From assembly GCA_014055525.1 (NCBI GenBank), contig WIAH01000006.1:124431-188430 (forward strand): DNA of 64,000 bases. The letters are read 5' to 3'. Position 1 is the first letter of the stretch. Every line of letters begins with the position of its first letter. The notes under the pieces were generated by a model. The model was not told where the DNA came from, did not search any database, and worked only from the letters and a program-made list of their open reading frames with translations. This document shows, in pieces, positions 45,617 through 54,615 of the stretch. The position numbers were made by a program, and so were the translations under genes. The DNA comes from Nitrospira sp. CR1.3 (GTDB taxonomy: Bacteria > Nitrospirota > Nitrospiria > Nitrospirales > Nitrospiraceae).

Positions 45617-45813
45617 AGCAGAGCAAATTTCCTCTAGGCTGGGATGAATCGCGAGTCCGCCGAGTGTTAGCTCACTATGAGGAGCAGTCTGAGGAAGAAG
45701 CGGTGGCTGAAGATGAAGCCGCCACAGAAGACAAGACTCAAACGGTCATGGAAATTCCCACCGATCTTGTCCCCGCCGTAAGAGAGCTTATTGCCAAGAG
45801 GAAAGCAGGTTGA
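45613..45813 (+). CDS. Small acidic protein, probable antitoxin
   Basis: The 66-residue product is acidic in the middle (EEQSEEEAVAEDEAATEDK) and ends VMEIPTDLVPAVRELIAKRKAG. It overlaps the DUF4258-like gene (ATGA). Size, charge and coupling suggest an antitoxin. Its last 20 codons are repeated at 46565 after the HigBA pair, showing that a duplication brackets that pair. Confidence 0.7.
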   Translation: MKQSKFPLGWDESRVRRVLAHYEEQSEEEAVAEDEAATEDKTQTVMEIPTDLVPAVRELIAKRKAG

Positions 45814-45825
45814 GTCTCAATGGGA
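45752..45825. repeat. 74-bp direct repeat, left copy
   Basis: It covers the end of the acidic antitoxin gene and runs to TCTCAATGGGA. The right copy is at 46565-46638, about 90 percent identical. The two flank the HigBA-like module. Confidence 0.8.
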
Positions 45826-45843
45826 TATGTCGGATCTGACATA
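45826..45843. repeat. 18-bp palindrome, copy 3
   Basis: TATGTCGGATCTGACATA, identical to copy 2. It adjoins the left 74-bp repeat and stands 20 bases before the HigB-like frame, where a self-repressing HigA could bind. Confidence 0.65.
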
Positions 45844-45862
45844 AGCTCATTGTCCGGACAGG

Positions 45863-46228
45863 CTGCCGCGTGAGGAGAATCAAGCAGACAAACCGCTTGT
45901 CTGGCTTCGAGGGGAGATTAAGACACCGCCGTTTTCTCAATCTGGACGGTTGGAGGCTGGATATCTCCTGAGGTTGTTGCAACAAGGAGCATTGCTGAGA
46001 CTCCCGCATTCTCGTCCCATGCCCGTCATTGGAACTCGCTGTCATGAGTTGCGGATTACTGATGAGATGGGCACCTTCCGCATACTCTACCGGATCGACC
46101 GCGATGCCATCATCATTCTGGATGTCTTCATGAAGCAGTCGCAGCAAACGCCTCCGTCCATCATTACGGCCAGTAAGCGTCGACTCCGTCAGTATGATGC
46201 CTTGGGTGAGCCAAAGGAGAAGCCATGA
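45863..46228 (+). CDS. HigB-like toxin (Gp49 family) with non-standard start
   Basis: Family similarity runs from PLVWLRGEIKTPPFSQSGRLEAGYLLRLLQQG through MPVIGTRCHELRITDEMGTFRILYRIDRDAIIILDVFMKQSQ. That is the Gp49/HigB RelE-fold RNase with its usual basic and aromatic residues. The frame is open back to a stop at about 45843, and the only start-like codon that includes the conserved N-terminus is CTG at 45863. The TTG at 45950 would remove about 29 residues of conserved sequence. The gene overlaps its antitoxin by 4 bases. Confidence 0.7.
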   Translation: MPREENQADKPLVWLRGEIKTPPFSQSGRLEAGYLLRLLQQGALLRLPHSRPMPVIGTRCHELRITDEMGTFRILYRIDRDAIIILDVFMKQSQQTPPSIITASKRRLRQYDALGEPKEKP

Positions 46229-46566
46229 GAAAGAGCAGGCGAGAACGGTTGGAACGAGAGGGATGGGTTGTAGGATCGGTGAAGGAGTTTCTGGGTCTCT
46301 CGGAGGCGGATGCGGTCTTGATTGAAATGAAATTGTCGCTCAGCCGCAGTCTACGAGAGCGGCGCAGACGATACGGTCTGTCCCAGATAGAGCTCGCAAG
46401 AAGGTTACACTCTAGCCAATCGCGCGTCGCGAAAATGGAAACGGGGGATCCCTCCGTTTCAATGGATCTTCTTGTGAGCTCACTGTTGCTCCTAGGGGCA
46501 ACGTCAAGCGATCTAGCGAAATCGATTCGGGGAGAAGGACGCAACAAGAACGGCCGCGCCGCCTAA
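46225..46566 (+). CDS. XRE-family antitoxin (HigA-like)
   Basis: The 113-residue product has a helix-turn-helix near 43-80: LRERRRRYGLSQIELARRLHSSQSRVAKMETGDPSVSMDLLVSSLLLLG. It lies after the toxin gene, the order typical of higBA. The overlap is ATGA. It should neutralise the toxin and repress the operon. Confidence 0.88.
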   Translation: MRKSRRERLEREGWVVGSVKEFLGLSEADAVLIEMKLSLSRSLRERRRRYGLSQIELARRLHSSQSRVAKMETGDPSVSMDLLVSSLLLLGATSSDLAKSIRGEGRNKNGRAA

Positions 46567-46638
46567 ATTCCCACCCGCTTTGTCCCCGCCGTACGAGAGC
46601 TTATTGCCAAAAGACGAGCAGGTTGAGTCTCAATGGGA
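46565..46638. repeat. 74-bp direct repeat, right copy
   Basis: It matches 45752-45825 and encodes a second ending of the acidic antitoxin (VPAVRELIAKRRAG) without its front part. Confidence 0.8.
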
Positions 46639-46665
46639 ACCGACGATTGTTCCGGGACCGATGGC

Positions 46666-46908
46666 ATGAGTACTTTGGCAGTAAAATTTGAGCCTCTCGC
46701 CGTTGAGGTCACCTTCACCGAGAGCATGTTGCGCGTGGTGTTAGCAGACGGGCGGGAAGTGGCTTCCCCGCTCGCCTGATTCCCGCGCCTGTTGAATGCA
46801 ACGGACGAGCAGCGCCGTAAGTGGCGTCTCATCGGAGGGGGAATCGGGATCCATTGGGATTCCGTGGACGAAGACATTTCGGTCGAAAGCCTGCTGGCGG
46901 TGAAGTAG
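46666..46908 (+). pseudogene. DUF2442-like gene with in-frame stop
   Basis: The 80-codon frame MSTLAVKFEPLAVEVTF...VVLADGREVASPLA, stop, FPRLLNATDEQRRKWRLIGGGIGIHWDSVDEDISVESLLAVK matches the DUF2442 family throughout. At codon 38 a TGA (46777-46779) stands where the family has Trp (TGG). A single base change therefore broke an otherwise intact gene. DUF2442 genes are usually paired with a DUF4160 gene, which is absent here. Confidence 0.8.
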
Positions 46909-47124
46909 TCTCCGCGCTCACCTCTTGCCCCTCGCCCCTTGCCTCGGACCTCTCATCTCGTACCGTTCGCCCATTCCACACTCCGCATTCCAAATTCTTC
47001 ATTTCCTCGAGCGTGACCTCCGGTGTCACACTTCGGCCTTATAATGCCTGCGGTAGAATGCCCCGCCATGAGCTGGTCGAATGGGCCGTGTCCGTCGAAC
47101 GGGCCTGCGGAGGAAAGGAGCGCT

Positions 47125-47688
47125 ATGACGACAACACTCACGGCACGTTTCGAAGAAGCCTTGATCTTTGCCGCCCATCTACACGCCACACAAACGAGGA
47201 AAGGCACAGAAATTCCCTACATCGCGCATCTCATGGCGGTAGCCGGCCTGGTGATCACGCACGGCGGCAATGAAGATGAAGCAATCGCGGCATTACTGCA
47301 TGATGCCGTGGAGGATCAAGGCGGTCGGCCGACGCTGGAAAGGATTCGAGCGAAATTCGGCGACGTGGTGGCCGCAATCGTGGACGGTTGCAGCGATACT
47401 GATGTCATCCCAAAGCCGCCATTCAAACCACGCAAGGAAGCGTATCTGCGGCACCTCAAGTCAGCCTCGCAATCGGTGAAGCTGGTTGCTGCGGCTGACA
47501 AACTCGACAACGTCCGGGCCATCGTCTCGGACATTCGGACCCACGGGCCAGCCGTCTGGAGCCGCTTCAACGCCGGCCCTGAGGATCAGAAATGGTTCTA
47601 CCGGGGCTGTGTCACGGCGCTCCAGGAAGGACCGGCTTCACTGGTGCGGGAGCTAGATTTGGAGGTGTGTGAAATGGAGAGCCTCTAA
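47125..47688 (+). CDS. HD-domain phosphohydrolase, SpoT/MESH1-like
   Basis: The 187-residue product has the HD pattern of stringent-response hydrolases: AALIFAAHLHATQTRKGTEIPYIAHL, then LLHDAVEDQGGRPTLERI with the HD metal pair, then KLVAAADKLDNVRAIV. This is the layout of the (p)ppGpp hydrolase domain of SpoT and of small alarmone hydrolases. No synthetase domain is present. AGGAG precedes the ATG. It could detoxify alarmones or cut another nucleotide. Confidence 0.85.
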   Translation: MTTTLTARFEEALIFAAHLHATQTRKGTEIPYIAHLMAVAGLVITHGGNEDEAIAALLHDAVEDQGGRPTLERIRAKFGDVVAAIVDGCSDTDVIPKPPFKPRKEAYLRHLKSASQSVKLVAAADKLDNVRAIVSDIRTHGPAVWSRFNAGPEDQKWFYRGCVTALQEGPASLVRELDLEVCEMESL

Positions 47689-47847
47689 GCACGCGGGAGA
47701 ATGAGGGTGGTGCAGAAATTCCTCATTTCTAAAGCCGCATTCATAATCACCTAACGCCTCACACCTCGCCGCTAAAGGAGGCGGTTCCGCCAGGTCCCCC
47801 TTTAGGAATGGGTGATTTCCGAGTAGCAAAATTGTATCCTTACGCCC

Positions 47848-48588
47848 ATGCTCGGACCCGAAGAAAGCGATCTGCAAGACCTTTCGGAATCTGCGCCTGC
47901 AAGCTCTACCCAGCCTCATTATTCAGGACATAGAAAGAGACTTCGTGAAAGGTTTCTTAGAGCCGGTCTAGAAGGTTTTGCCGACTACGAAGTTGTGGAG
48001 CTGCTGCTCACGCTCGCCATTCCGCGTTCAGACGTCAAGCAACCCGCGAAGTCCCTCATCGCCCGATTCGGTAACCTCCGTCGTATCCTCGATGCCCCAA
48101 TCAATGAGTTGCGCGCAGTCCCTGGAATCGGCAGCGTCACTCCCGTCGCGTTGCAGATCATTAAGGCCGCTGCCACGCTGTACCTTCAGCAGAGCAGCGA
48201 GGGTGAGGACACCCTGGCTGATCCTGATAGGCTCGCCGCGTTCTGGCGTATGCGGATCGGAGCATCGCCCAACGAAGTCTTTGAGGTCGGCTTTCTCGAT
48301 TCGGGCTACCGGCTTCTGAGAGATGGCGTCGAAAGGCTAGAAGAAGGGACGATTGATCGCGCCACCGTCTATCCGCGTCGTGTCTTTGAAGCCGCTCTCC
48401 GCCGTGGCGCTTTCGGTGTTTGTTTGGCTCACAATCACCCCAATGGAAAGGTCAATCCCACTGAGCAAGATAAAGTGCTCACGCGTGCAATCGCTTTGGC
48501 TGGAGATACGGTGAGCATACGGGTCATTGACCATCTCATAGTCTCACCCAGTGACCACTTCAGCTTTCGTAAAGCAGGACTGCTCTGA
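47848..48588 (+). CDS. radC: RadC-family JAB/MPN protein
   Basis: The 246-residue product has an N-terminal helix-hairpin-helix region (ELRAVPGIGSVTPVALQ) and a C-terminal JAB/MPN metal site HNHPNGKVNPTEQDKVLT with the HxH...D ligands intact. RadC proteins occur widely on islands and phages and their reaction is unsettled. This copy is the first gene of an operon. Its stop overlaps the helicase start (TGATG), so the two products are made together. Confidence 0.92.
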   Translation: MLGPEESDLQDLSESAPASSTQPHYSGHRKRLRERFLRAGLEGFADYEVVELLLTLAIPRSDVKQPAKSLIARFGNLRRILDAPINELRAVPGIGSVTPVALQIIKAAATLYLQQSSEGEDTLADPDRLAAFWRMRIGASPNEVFEVGFLDSGYRLLRDGVERLEEGTIDRATVYPRRVFEAALRRGAFGVCLAHNHPNGKVNPTEQDKVLTRAIALAGDTVSIRVIDHLIVSPSDHFSFRKAGLL

Positions 48589-51446
48589 TGATCGCGGAGC
48601 CGATTCTCAAGCACTACTCCAAACTCAACGATGTTCAGCGCCAGATCGTAGGCCATCTTGATGGACCTTTGCTGGTTATCGCAGGGCCCGGTTCGGGCAA
48701 GACCTTTAGTATAGTCCTCCGCGCCCTTAACTTATTGCTGCTAGAGAAAGCTCAGCCACGACAGATCGTCCTCTGTACCTTCACGGAGAAGGCAGCGTTC
48801 GAAATGCGAGATCGACTTGCGGCCGCTGCAAGGACTGTAAGTTACACGGGGGACCTTTCCGAGCTAACCGCCTCAACAATTCACGGTTTTTGTAATCGCA
48901 TTTTGAGCCAACATCGCCATAGGACAGACCTTGGCCATGGGTATGACACCCTTGATGAGCTAACTCAGTTACTCTTCATCTTTGAGCACTTCAACGAAAT
49001 TGTTGGCCCCGCTCATAACGACCTTTTTCTCCACCGTTGGAAGACCCGCTGGACTGCAATCGAAGGTGCGCGCGCGTACTTTGACAAGATCACAGAAGAA
49101 CTGGTGGATGCGGAGCGCCTCATCAACTCTGCTGATCCATTTATACGGAGTATCGGCGAGGCATACCGGCGGTATGAGGATGCGCTATTGAAAGCGAATC
49201 GAACGGACTTTGCGCGCCTCCAGCGCTTCGTCTTCACTCTCTTGCAGGAACCAGCTACCGCTGACGCCGTGACGCGGGAACTGCAGTACGTTCTTGTCGA
49301 CGAATACCAAGACACGAACTACATCCAGGAACAGCTCCTCTTTAAACTTACCGAGCGCAGCCGCAATCTCTGCGTGGTTGGAGATGAGGACCAGAGCCTC
49401 TACCGATTCCGAGGGGCCACCGTAAGAAACATTCTTGAGTTCTCCCAGCGCGTTCCAGGCTGCCGAACTGTTCAACTGACGACGAACTACCGCTCGCATA
49501 GATCAATCATTGAGCGCTACGACCGCTGGATGGCCTTAGCTGATTGGTCGAACGCACGTGGTACGTCGTTCCGTTACGACAAGACGATCGAGCCCGACTC
49601 GGAAACGAAGCATTCAGACTACCCAGCCGTCATTGCGATCTGGGCCCAAGACCGTCGTGAGGAGGCGGAGCGCTTCGCGGATCTGGTGACGTTCCTCAAA
49701 ACGAACGCCGTCATCGGTGACTACAGTCAAGTCGCCCTCCTCCTGCACAGCGTACATGAAGACCACAGCGGCTCCTATATGGCCGCGCTTGAAGCTAAGG
49801 GCATCCCTGTCTACTGTCCCCGAGCGCGTGCGTACTTCGAGATTTCCGCCGTGCAAGATCTCGTCGCCTGCTATGCCGTGATCTTAGGGTGGCATGGCGA
49901 GGGCCGTGGGGATGTGGCTGGCGCCGTCGCGGAGCTCGCCGCCTATGTCGACAGAGCCATCGTCCAGCTTGGCCGGCGCTATGCGGCCCCGCATCCACTT
50001 GCACAGGCGCTTCAGCGTTGGACTCGCGACATCGCTCAACTTCGCGAGCGTCAAGCTCTCGACCTCCGGCCGGCTGACTATCTCTACCGCCTGCTTGCCC
50101 TCGAACCGTTTCGCACTGCCGTTCGCGATGAAAATACGGCGCGCAACCTGGCAATCTTTTCCCAGCTCCTGAACGTTTTCCAAAACTACTACCACTACAC
50201 CGTCATCACTCATCGCAACCGTGAATTCTTGCGCCTGCATTTCTTCAACAGCTTCCTTCGCCTGCTGTACGAGGGTGGCATCAACGAATATGAAGACCCG
50301 GACCAACCCTTTCCCAAGGGCCACGTCCAGGTGATGACCATCCACCAGGCCAAAGGGTTGGAATTCCCCGTCGTGGTGGTCGGCTCACTTTCGAATCAGC
50401 TCGCGAGCCAGAAACAGATAGACCGTGACCTGGGTCCATTCTATCACCGCCCGCCCTTCGAGCCGGAGAGTCGCGTCACTCTTTTTGACCGAATGCGGCT
50501 GCACTACGTTGCCTTCTCCCGCCCGCAAAAGATCCTGGTCCTTACGGCGCATGAGACGCCCAAGGAGCACTTCAATTCCATGTGGCAAGGCTTGCCGCAA
50601 TGGCCCTACGTGCAGAAGGAGTTGCTCGCGGCACAGCGCTTCGAAATGCGCGAACGAATGCCAGTGAAGAAGACGTATAGCTTCACCGGCGACCTCAAGA
50701 TCTATGAGACGTGTCCGCGTCAGTACCAGTTCTTTCGCGAGTACGACTTCACGCCCTCACGATCCGCGGTGATCTTCTTCGGCCTGCTCGTGCACCAGAC
50801 CATCGAGGAGATCCACCGCATCGCCCTCGACGGAAAGCTGCACAGCCTCGACGATTCGCGCATTAGGGAAATCTTCGAGCGTACGTTCCGCTTCCTCTGC
50901 CTCTCCGACGTCCGTCCGATTGGGGATGCCGCCAAGGACTCCGCGTTGGAGCAGGTAATGAACTACTTTCGCCAGAACCGCGATGAAATGCGTCGGGTCA
51001 TCCAAACCGAGGTAGACGTTTCATTGGAGAAGGATGGGTATATCCTCGCCGGGAAAGTGGACCTCCTGCTCGGCGGCGACGGCAAGCTCGAGCTGCTCGA
51101 CTTCAAGACATCGCCGCGCCCCAAGGACAGCCCGGACCTGATTGCTGCCTACGAGCGCCAGCTCTGTACCTACGCTCACATCTTGGAGCGCCGCCACGGC
51201 CGGCATGTGGACCGGCTGTTGCTCTACTGGACATCGGAGCCGCGGAAGGAGGACGCTTTGATGGTCTTGCCCTACCACCCCGCTCGCGTCGAGGAAGCCG
51301 GCCGGCACTTTGATGAAACGGTGCGTCGAATTCAGGCGCGCGAGTTCAACGTAAAGACGCCGCCCGAGGCGGCGATCTGCAAGGAGTGCGACTTGCGGAT
51401 GCTTTGCCATTCGGAGGGCGTGATCTCTCGGGAGGTCGGAGGCTGA
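48588..51446 (+). CDS. UvrD/AddA-like helicase with C-terminal Fe-S RecB-family nuclease
   Basis: The 952-residue product has the superfamily 1A helicase motifs: Walker A AGPGSGKT (32-39), LVDEYQDTN, VVGDEDQSLYRFRGA, TTNYRSHRSI, VMTIHQAKGLEFPVVVVG and YVAFSRPQKILVL. After residue 690 a PD-(D/E)xK nuclease follows with GKVDLLL, LLDFKT and QLCTYAHIL. Cys708 (ETCPRQYQF) plus CKECDLRMLC near 931-940 give the four cysteines that hold a 4Fe-4S cluster in AddB and Cas4. It should unwind and cut DNA. Both overlaps to its neighbours are TGATG. Confidence 0.93.
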   Translation: MIAEPILKHYSKLNDVQRQIVGHLDGPLLVIAGPGSGKTFSIVLRALNLLLLEKAQPRQIVLCTFTEKAAFEMRDRLAAAARTVSYTGDLSELTASTIHGFCNRILSQHRHRTDLGHGYDTLDELTQLLFIFEHFNEIVGPAHNDLFLHRWKTRWTAIEGARAYFDKITEELVDAERLINSADPFIRSIGEAYRRYEDALLKANRTDFARLQRFVFTLLQEPATADAVTRELQYVLVDEYQDTNYIQEQLLFKLTERSRNLCVVGDEDQSLYRFRGATVRNILEFSQRVPGCRTVQLTTNYRSHRSIIERYDRWMALADWSNARGTSFRYDKTIEPDSETKHSDYPAVIAIWAQDRREEAERFADLVTFLKTNAVIGDYSQVALLLHSVHEDHSGSYMAALEAKGIPVYCPRARAYFEISAVQDLVACYAVILGWHGEGRGDVAGAVAELAAYVDRAIVQLGRRYAAPHPLAQALQRWTRDIAQLRERQALDLRPADYLYRLLALEPFRTAVRDENTARNLAIFSQLLNVFQNYYHYTVITHRNREFLRLHFFNSFLRLLYEGGINEYEDPDQPFPKGHVQVMTIHQAKGLEFPVVVVGSLSNQLASQKQIDRDLGPFYHRPPFEPESRVTLFDRMRLHYVAFSRPQKILVLTAHETPKEHFNSMWQGLPQWPYVQKELLAAQRFEMRERMPVKKTYSFTGDLKIYETCPRQYQFFREYDFTPSRSAVIFFGLLVHQTIEEIHRIALDGKLHSLDDSRIREIFERTFRFLCLSDVRPIGDAAKDSALEQVMNYFRQNRDEMRRVIQTEVDVSLEKDGYILAGKVDLLLGGDGKLELLDFKTSPRPKDSPDLIAAYERQLCTYAHILERRHGRHVDRLLLYWTSEPRKEDALMVLPYHPARVEEAGRHFDETVRRIQAREFNVKTPPEAAICKECDLRMLCHSEGVISREVGG

Positions 51447-54400
51447 TGGCGTCAGACTACGCAGCCATTCGCGACGCGAACAAAGCGGAGTACGGCAATG
51501 TCGCTCGCTGGGGCCGTAAGCTGCTCGTCAATCGCTATGACAGCAGCGCGCACTTCGTCTTTGAGCTTCTGCAAAACGCCGAGGATGCGCTGAAGCGGCG
51601 AATCGGTTGGACTGGCTCACGAGAGGTCCGGTTCGAGCTGACCTCGACCGGTCTGCGAGTCGTCCATTGCGGCAATCCGTTCACGTTCGATGACGTAAAG
51701 GGTGTGTGCGGCGTCGATGAGACGACCAAAGACTTGACCGACATCGGTCGCTTCGGCATTGGCTTCAAGTCGGTCTACGCCATCACGGATCATCCCGAAG
51801 TGCACTCCGGTGACGAAGATTTCGCCATCGAGAACTTCGTGTTCCCCACTGCGGTGGCGCCAACCAGCCGCGGGGCAGACCAGACCGAGTTCATTCTTCC
51901 TCTGCGTACGGGGGACGCAGACCTATTTGCCTTCGTCGCAGACAGCTTGAGCAGGCTCGGAGCTCGTACGCTGCTCTTCCTGCGCCAGATCGAAGATATC
52001 TCGTGGTCGGTGAACGGGGGGGCGAGCGGGCTTTATCTCAAGAAGGCCGAGGACGCACGCGCCGGCAGTCGCGGCGTGACGCTCGTCTGGGAGCGCAAGG
52101 GAGAGCCCGTTGTTGAAGAAACTTGGCTCGTATTCTCCCGGGAGGCGAGAACCGACGCAGGCGCACAGGCCGGGTTCATCGAGATCGCGTTCCTCCTTCG
52201 AACGGACAGGGAGACCGACCAGTGGGCGGTCCAGCGTGTTGACGAGTCGCCACTCTGTGCGTTCTTTCCCACGGTTGTGACGACGCACCTTGGATTTCTC
52301 GTGCAGGGGCCCTACCGCACGACGCCCAGTCGCGACAACGTGCCGCCGCGTGACCCGTGGAACGTGAAGCTTGTCCAGGAGACCGCTGCACTGTTGGTGG
52401 ATGCCCTAGGTGCGCTCAAGTCAAGGAATCTTCTCGACGTCGGGGCGCTGCAATGCCTTCCGATTGAGCGGGCCAAGTACCCCGAAGGCAGTATGTTCGC
52501 ACCGCTCTTCGATGCGGTGCGGGATGCGCTGGCAACGCACCAGTTGCTGCCTCGCGCGGTCGGTGGCTGGACCGCGGCCAGGAACGCCCGACTCGCACGA
52601 ACACAAGAGTTGCGCGAGCTCTTTGATTCGAAGCAGTTGGCAGCCCTCCTCGATACGCCTAAAGAAGTGGACTGGCTGAGCAGTGACATTACCCGCGACA
52701 CGGCTTCGACGCTGCGCAACTATCTGTTGTACGAATTGAAGGTCACCGAGTTGACGCCTGAACTGATTCTCCCGCGGCTCAACAAGCAATTTCTGGAGGC
52801 CCAGCCTGACGAGTGGATTCTCAAGCTCTACGAGTTCCTTGGCGGTCAGCCGGCTCTGGTGCGCCAGGGCCGACTCAGCAACATCCCACTGGTGCGGATT
52901 GAGGGTGGCACCCAGGTGGTGGCGGAGTCCAACGGGCAGCCACGAGCATTCCTGCCAAGTGACATCAAGACCGATTTCCCGACCGTTCCGGCATCAGTCT
53001 GCAACACATCGAAGGCCCTCGAGTTTCTCAAGGCATTGGGCCTGACCGAGCCGGACGCCGTCGATGACGTCGTACGCAATGTCATCCCGAAGTACCTGCG
53101 TGACACAGTCGAGGTGAATGGTGAGGAGTACGAAGCTGACATCAAGCGTATGATCAATGCCTTCGCAACCCAGCACCGTGGTCACCGGGACAAGCTGATC
53201 GCTGCGCTCAGGGAAGCCAGCTTCGTGATGTCCGTTGATGCCGGGGACGGCAGCCAGTATGTGTCGAAACCGGACGACGTCTACCTTGCGACGGAGCGGC
53301 TGAAGGAACTATTCGCTGGGGTGTCCGGAGTCATGCTCGTTGACGATTCGTACTCTTGCCTTAAGGGAGAAGACGTTCGCGAGTTGCTCGAAACGTGCGG
53401 CGCCGTGCGGTACCTGCGCCCAGTGCCGGATAGCACGGTCCCATCGGATCAACGCCGCGAACTGCGAGTCCGAGCGGGCCACGCGGAAACTTCTGGGTAT
53501 AACGACCGTGTCAACGACCGCGACCTGCTGGGGCTCAACGCCTTGCTCGAAGCGCTCCCAAACGCCACAGACGAGGAGCGGCGCACCAAGGCCCGGTTGA
53601 TGTGGGAAGAGCTCGCGAACCTCGAGGAACGCCGCGGCAAGAGCATCTTCAGCGGTGAGTACAGCTGGACTCACTACGGCAGCTACCACACGACTTTCGA
53701 TGCGGCCTTTGTTCGACGGCTTAACGAGACCGCGTGGATCCCGGACCAGAACGGGGAGCTGCAGAGGCCTCACGTGATCCTATTCGACTCCCTCGGCTGG
53801 CAGGCGAACCCATTGCTTCTCTCGAAGATCCGCTTCAAGCCGCCGATCCTAGATCAGCTCGCGAAGGAAGCCGGTATCGAGCCCGGGGTGCTGGACCTCC
53901 TCAAGAAGCTCGGCGTCACCAGAGAAGCTGAGCTTCGCGCGCGGCTAGGTGTGGAGCAGGAAAAAGCCGAGGGCCTAGACGAAGTGAGCGGGCTTGAGGA
54001 CGCCCTTGGCAAGCTCGGCATTACAGGGACGCCCACCCCGGCGGTTCCCGATCCAACTGCAGAAGATCCGCGGCCTGCAGCTAAGTATGACGGCACCCTG
54101 AGCGCTGGCCGTCGATTGGGACCGGGTGGCGGAAAGCGCACTCCGGGCAGTTCTGGGGGCAGATCCTTTGTCTCGTATGTCGCGACACGTCCAGAAGATG
54201 AGGGGCCCGACCCCGATGGCCTCGACCAGGTGGCTCGGCTGGCGCTCGAAGCGAAGGCAATTGATCTGATTCTAGCCAAAGAACTCAACTGGCAGCGCAC
54301 CCCTACTCACAATCCCGGCTTCGATCTGTTTGAAGCCGAACCGGACGGTCACCCGGTCCGTTGGTGTGAGGTGAAGGCGATGACCGGACGCCTGGAGGAC

Positions 54401-54610
54401 CGTCCCGTCGGGCTTTCCCGAACGCAGTTTGAGTGTGCGGGTGAGAAGGGGAGTGACTACTGGCTCTACGTCGTCGAACAAGCAGGCACGGAGAAAGCCC
54501 GTATCGTTCGCATCCAGGACCCGGCCCGCAAAGCCCGCACATTTACATTCGATCACGGCTGGATCGACGTCGCTGAGATCGATCGCGAATCAGAAGAACG
54601 AGAGGACTGA
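51446..54610 (+). CDS. Sacsin-type GHKL ATPase with DUF3883 domain
   Basis: The 1054-residue product begins with a sacsin/HSP90-like ATP-binding fold: HFVFELLQNAEDALK (about 37-51; Asn-Ala-Glu-Asp box), VCGVDETTKD, and IGRFGIGFKSVYAIT (G2). The middle 600 residues are not assigned. The C-terminus (about 930-1050) is DUF3883: GFDLFEAEPDGHPVRWCEVKAMTG, GLSRTQFECAGEKGSDYWLYVV, a restriction-endonuclease-like fold whose D/E-x-K pattern appears intact. The start overlaps the helicase stop (TGATG). Sacsin-type ATPases with DUF3883 recur on defence islands. Confidence 0.88.
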   Translation: MASDYAAIRDANKAEYGNVARWGRKLLVNRYDSSAHFVFELLQNAEDALKRRIGWTGSREVRFELTSTGLRVVHCGNPFTFDDVKGVCGVDETTKDLTDIGRFGIGFKSVYAITDHPEVHSGDEDFAIENFVFPTAVAPTSRGADQTEFILPLRTGDADLFAFVADSLSRLGARTLLFLRQIEDISWSVNGGASGLYLKKAEDARAGSRGVTLVWERKGEPVVEETWLVFSREARTDAGAQAGFIEIAFLLRTDRETDQWAVQRVDESPLCAFFPTVVTTHLGFLVQGPYRTTPSRDNVPPRDPWNVKLVQETAALLVDALGALKSRNLLDVGALQCLPIERAKYPEGSMFAPLFDAVRDALATHQLLPRAVGGWTAARNARLARTQELRELFDSKQLAALLDTPKEVDWLSSDITRDTASTLRNYLLYELKVTELTPELILPRLNKQFLEAQPDEWILKLYEFLGGQPALVRQGRLSNIPLVRIEGGTQVVAESNGQPRAFLPSDIKTDFPTVPASVCNTSKALEFLKALGLTEPDAVDDVVRNVIPKYLRDTVEVNGEEYEADIKRMINAFATQHRGHRDKLIAALREASFVMSVDAGDGSQYVSKPDDVYLATERLKELFAGVSGVMLVDDSYSCLKGEDVRELLETCGAVRYLRPVPDSTVPSDQRRELRVRAGHAETSGYNDRVNDRDLLGLNALLEALPNATDEERRTKARLMWEELANLEERRGKSIFSGEYSWTHYGSYHTTFDAAFVRRLNETAWIPDQNGELQRPHVILFDSLGWQANPLLLSKIRFKPPILDQLAKEAGIEPGVLDLLKKLGVTREAELRARLGVEQEKAEGLDEVSGLEDALGKLGITGTPTPAVPDPTAEDPRPAAKYDGTLSAGRRLGPGGGKRTPGSSGGRSFVSYVATRPEDEGPDPDGLDQVARLALEAKAIDLILAKELNWQRTPTHNPGFDLFEAEPDGHPVRWCEVKAMTGRLEDRPVGLSRTQFECAGEKGSDYWLYVVEQAGTEKARIVRIQDPARKARTFTFDHGWIDVAEIDRESEERED

Positions 54611-54615
54611 CAGGT

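Noticed and set aside
46777..46779. TGA in DUF2442 as selenocysteine or recoded Trp
   Set aside because: No SECIS-like stem follows. The family has Trp there and all other genes in the window use TGA as a stop, so simple mutation is the better explanation.
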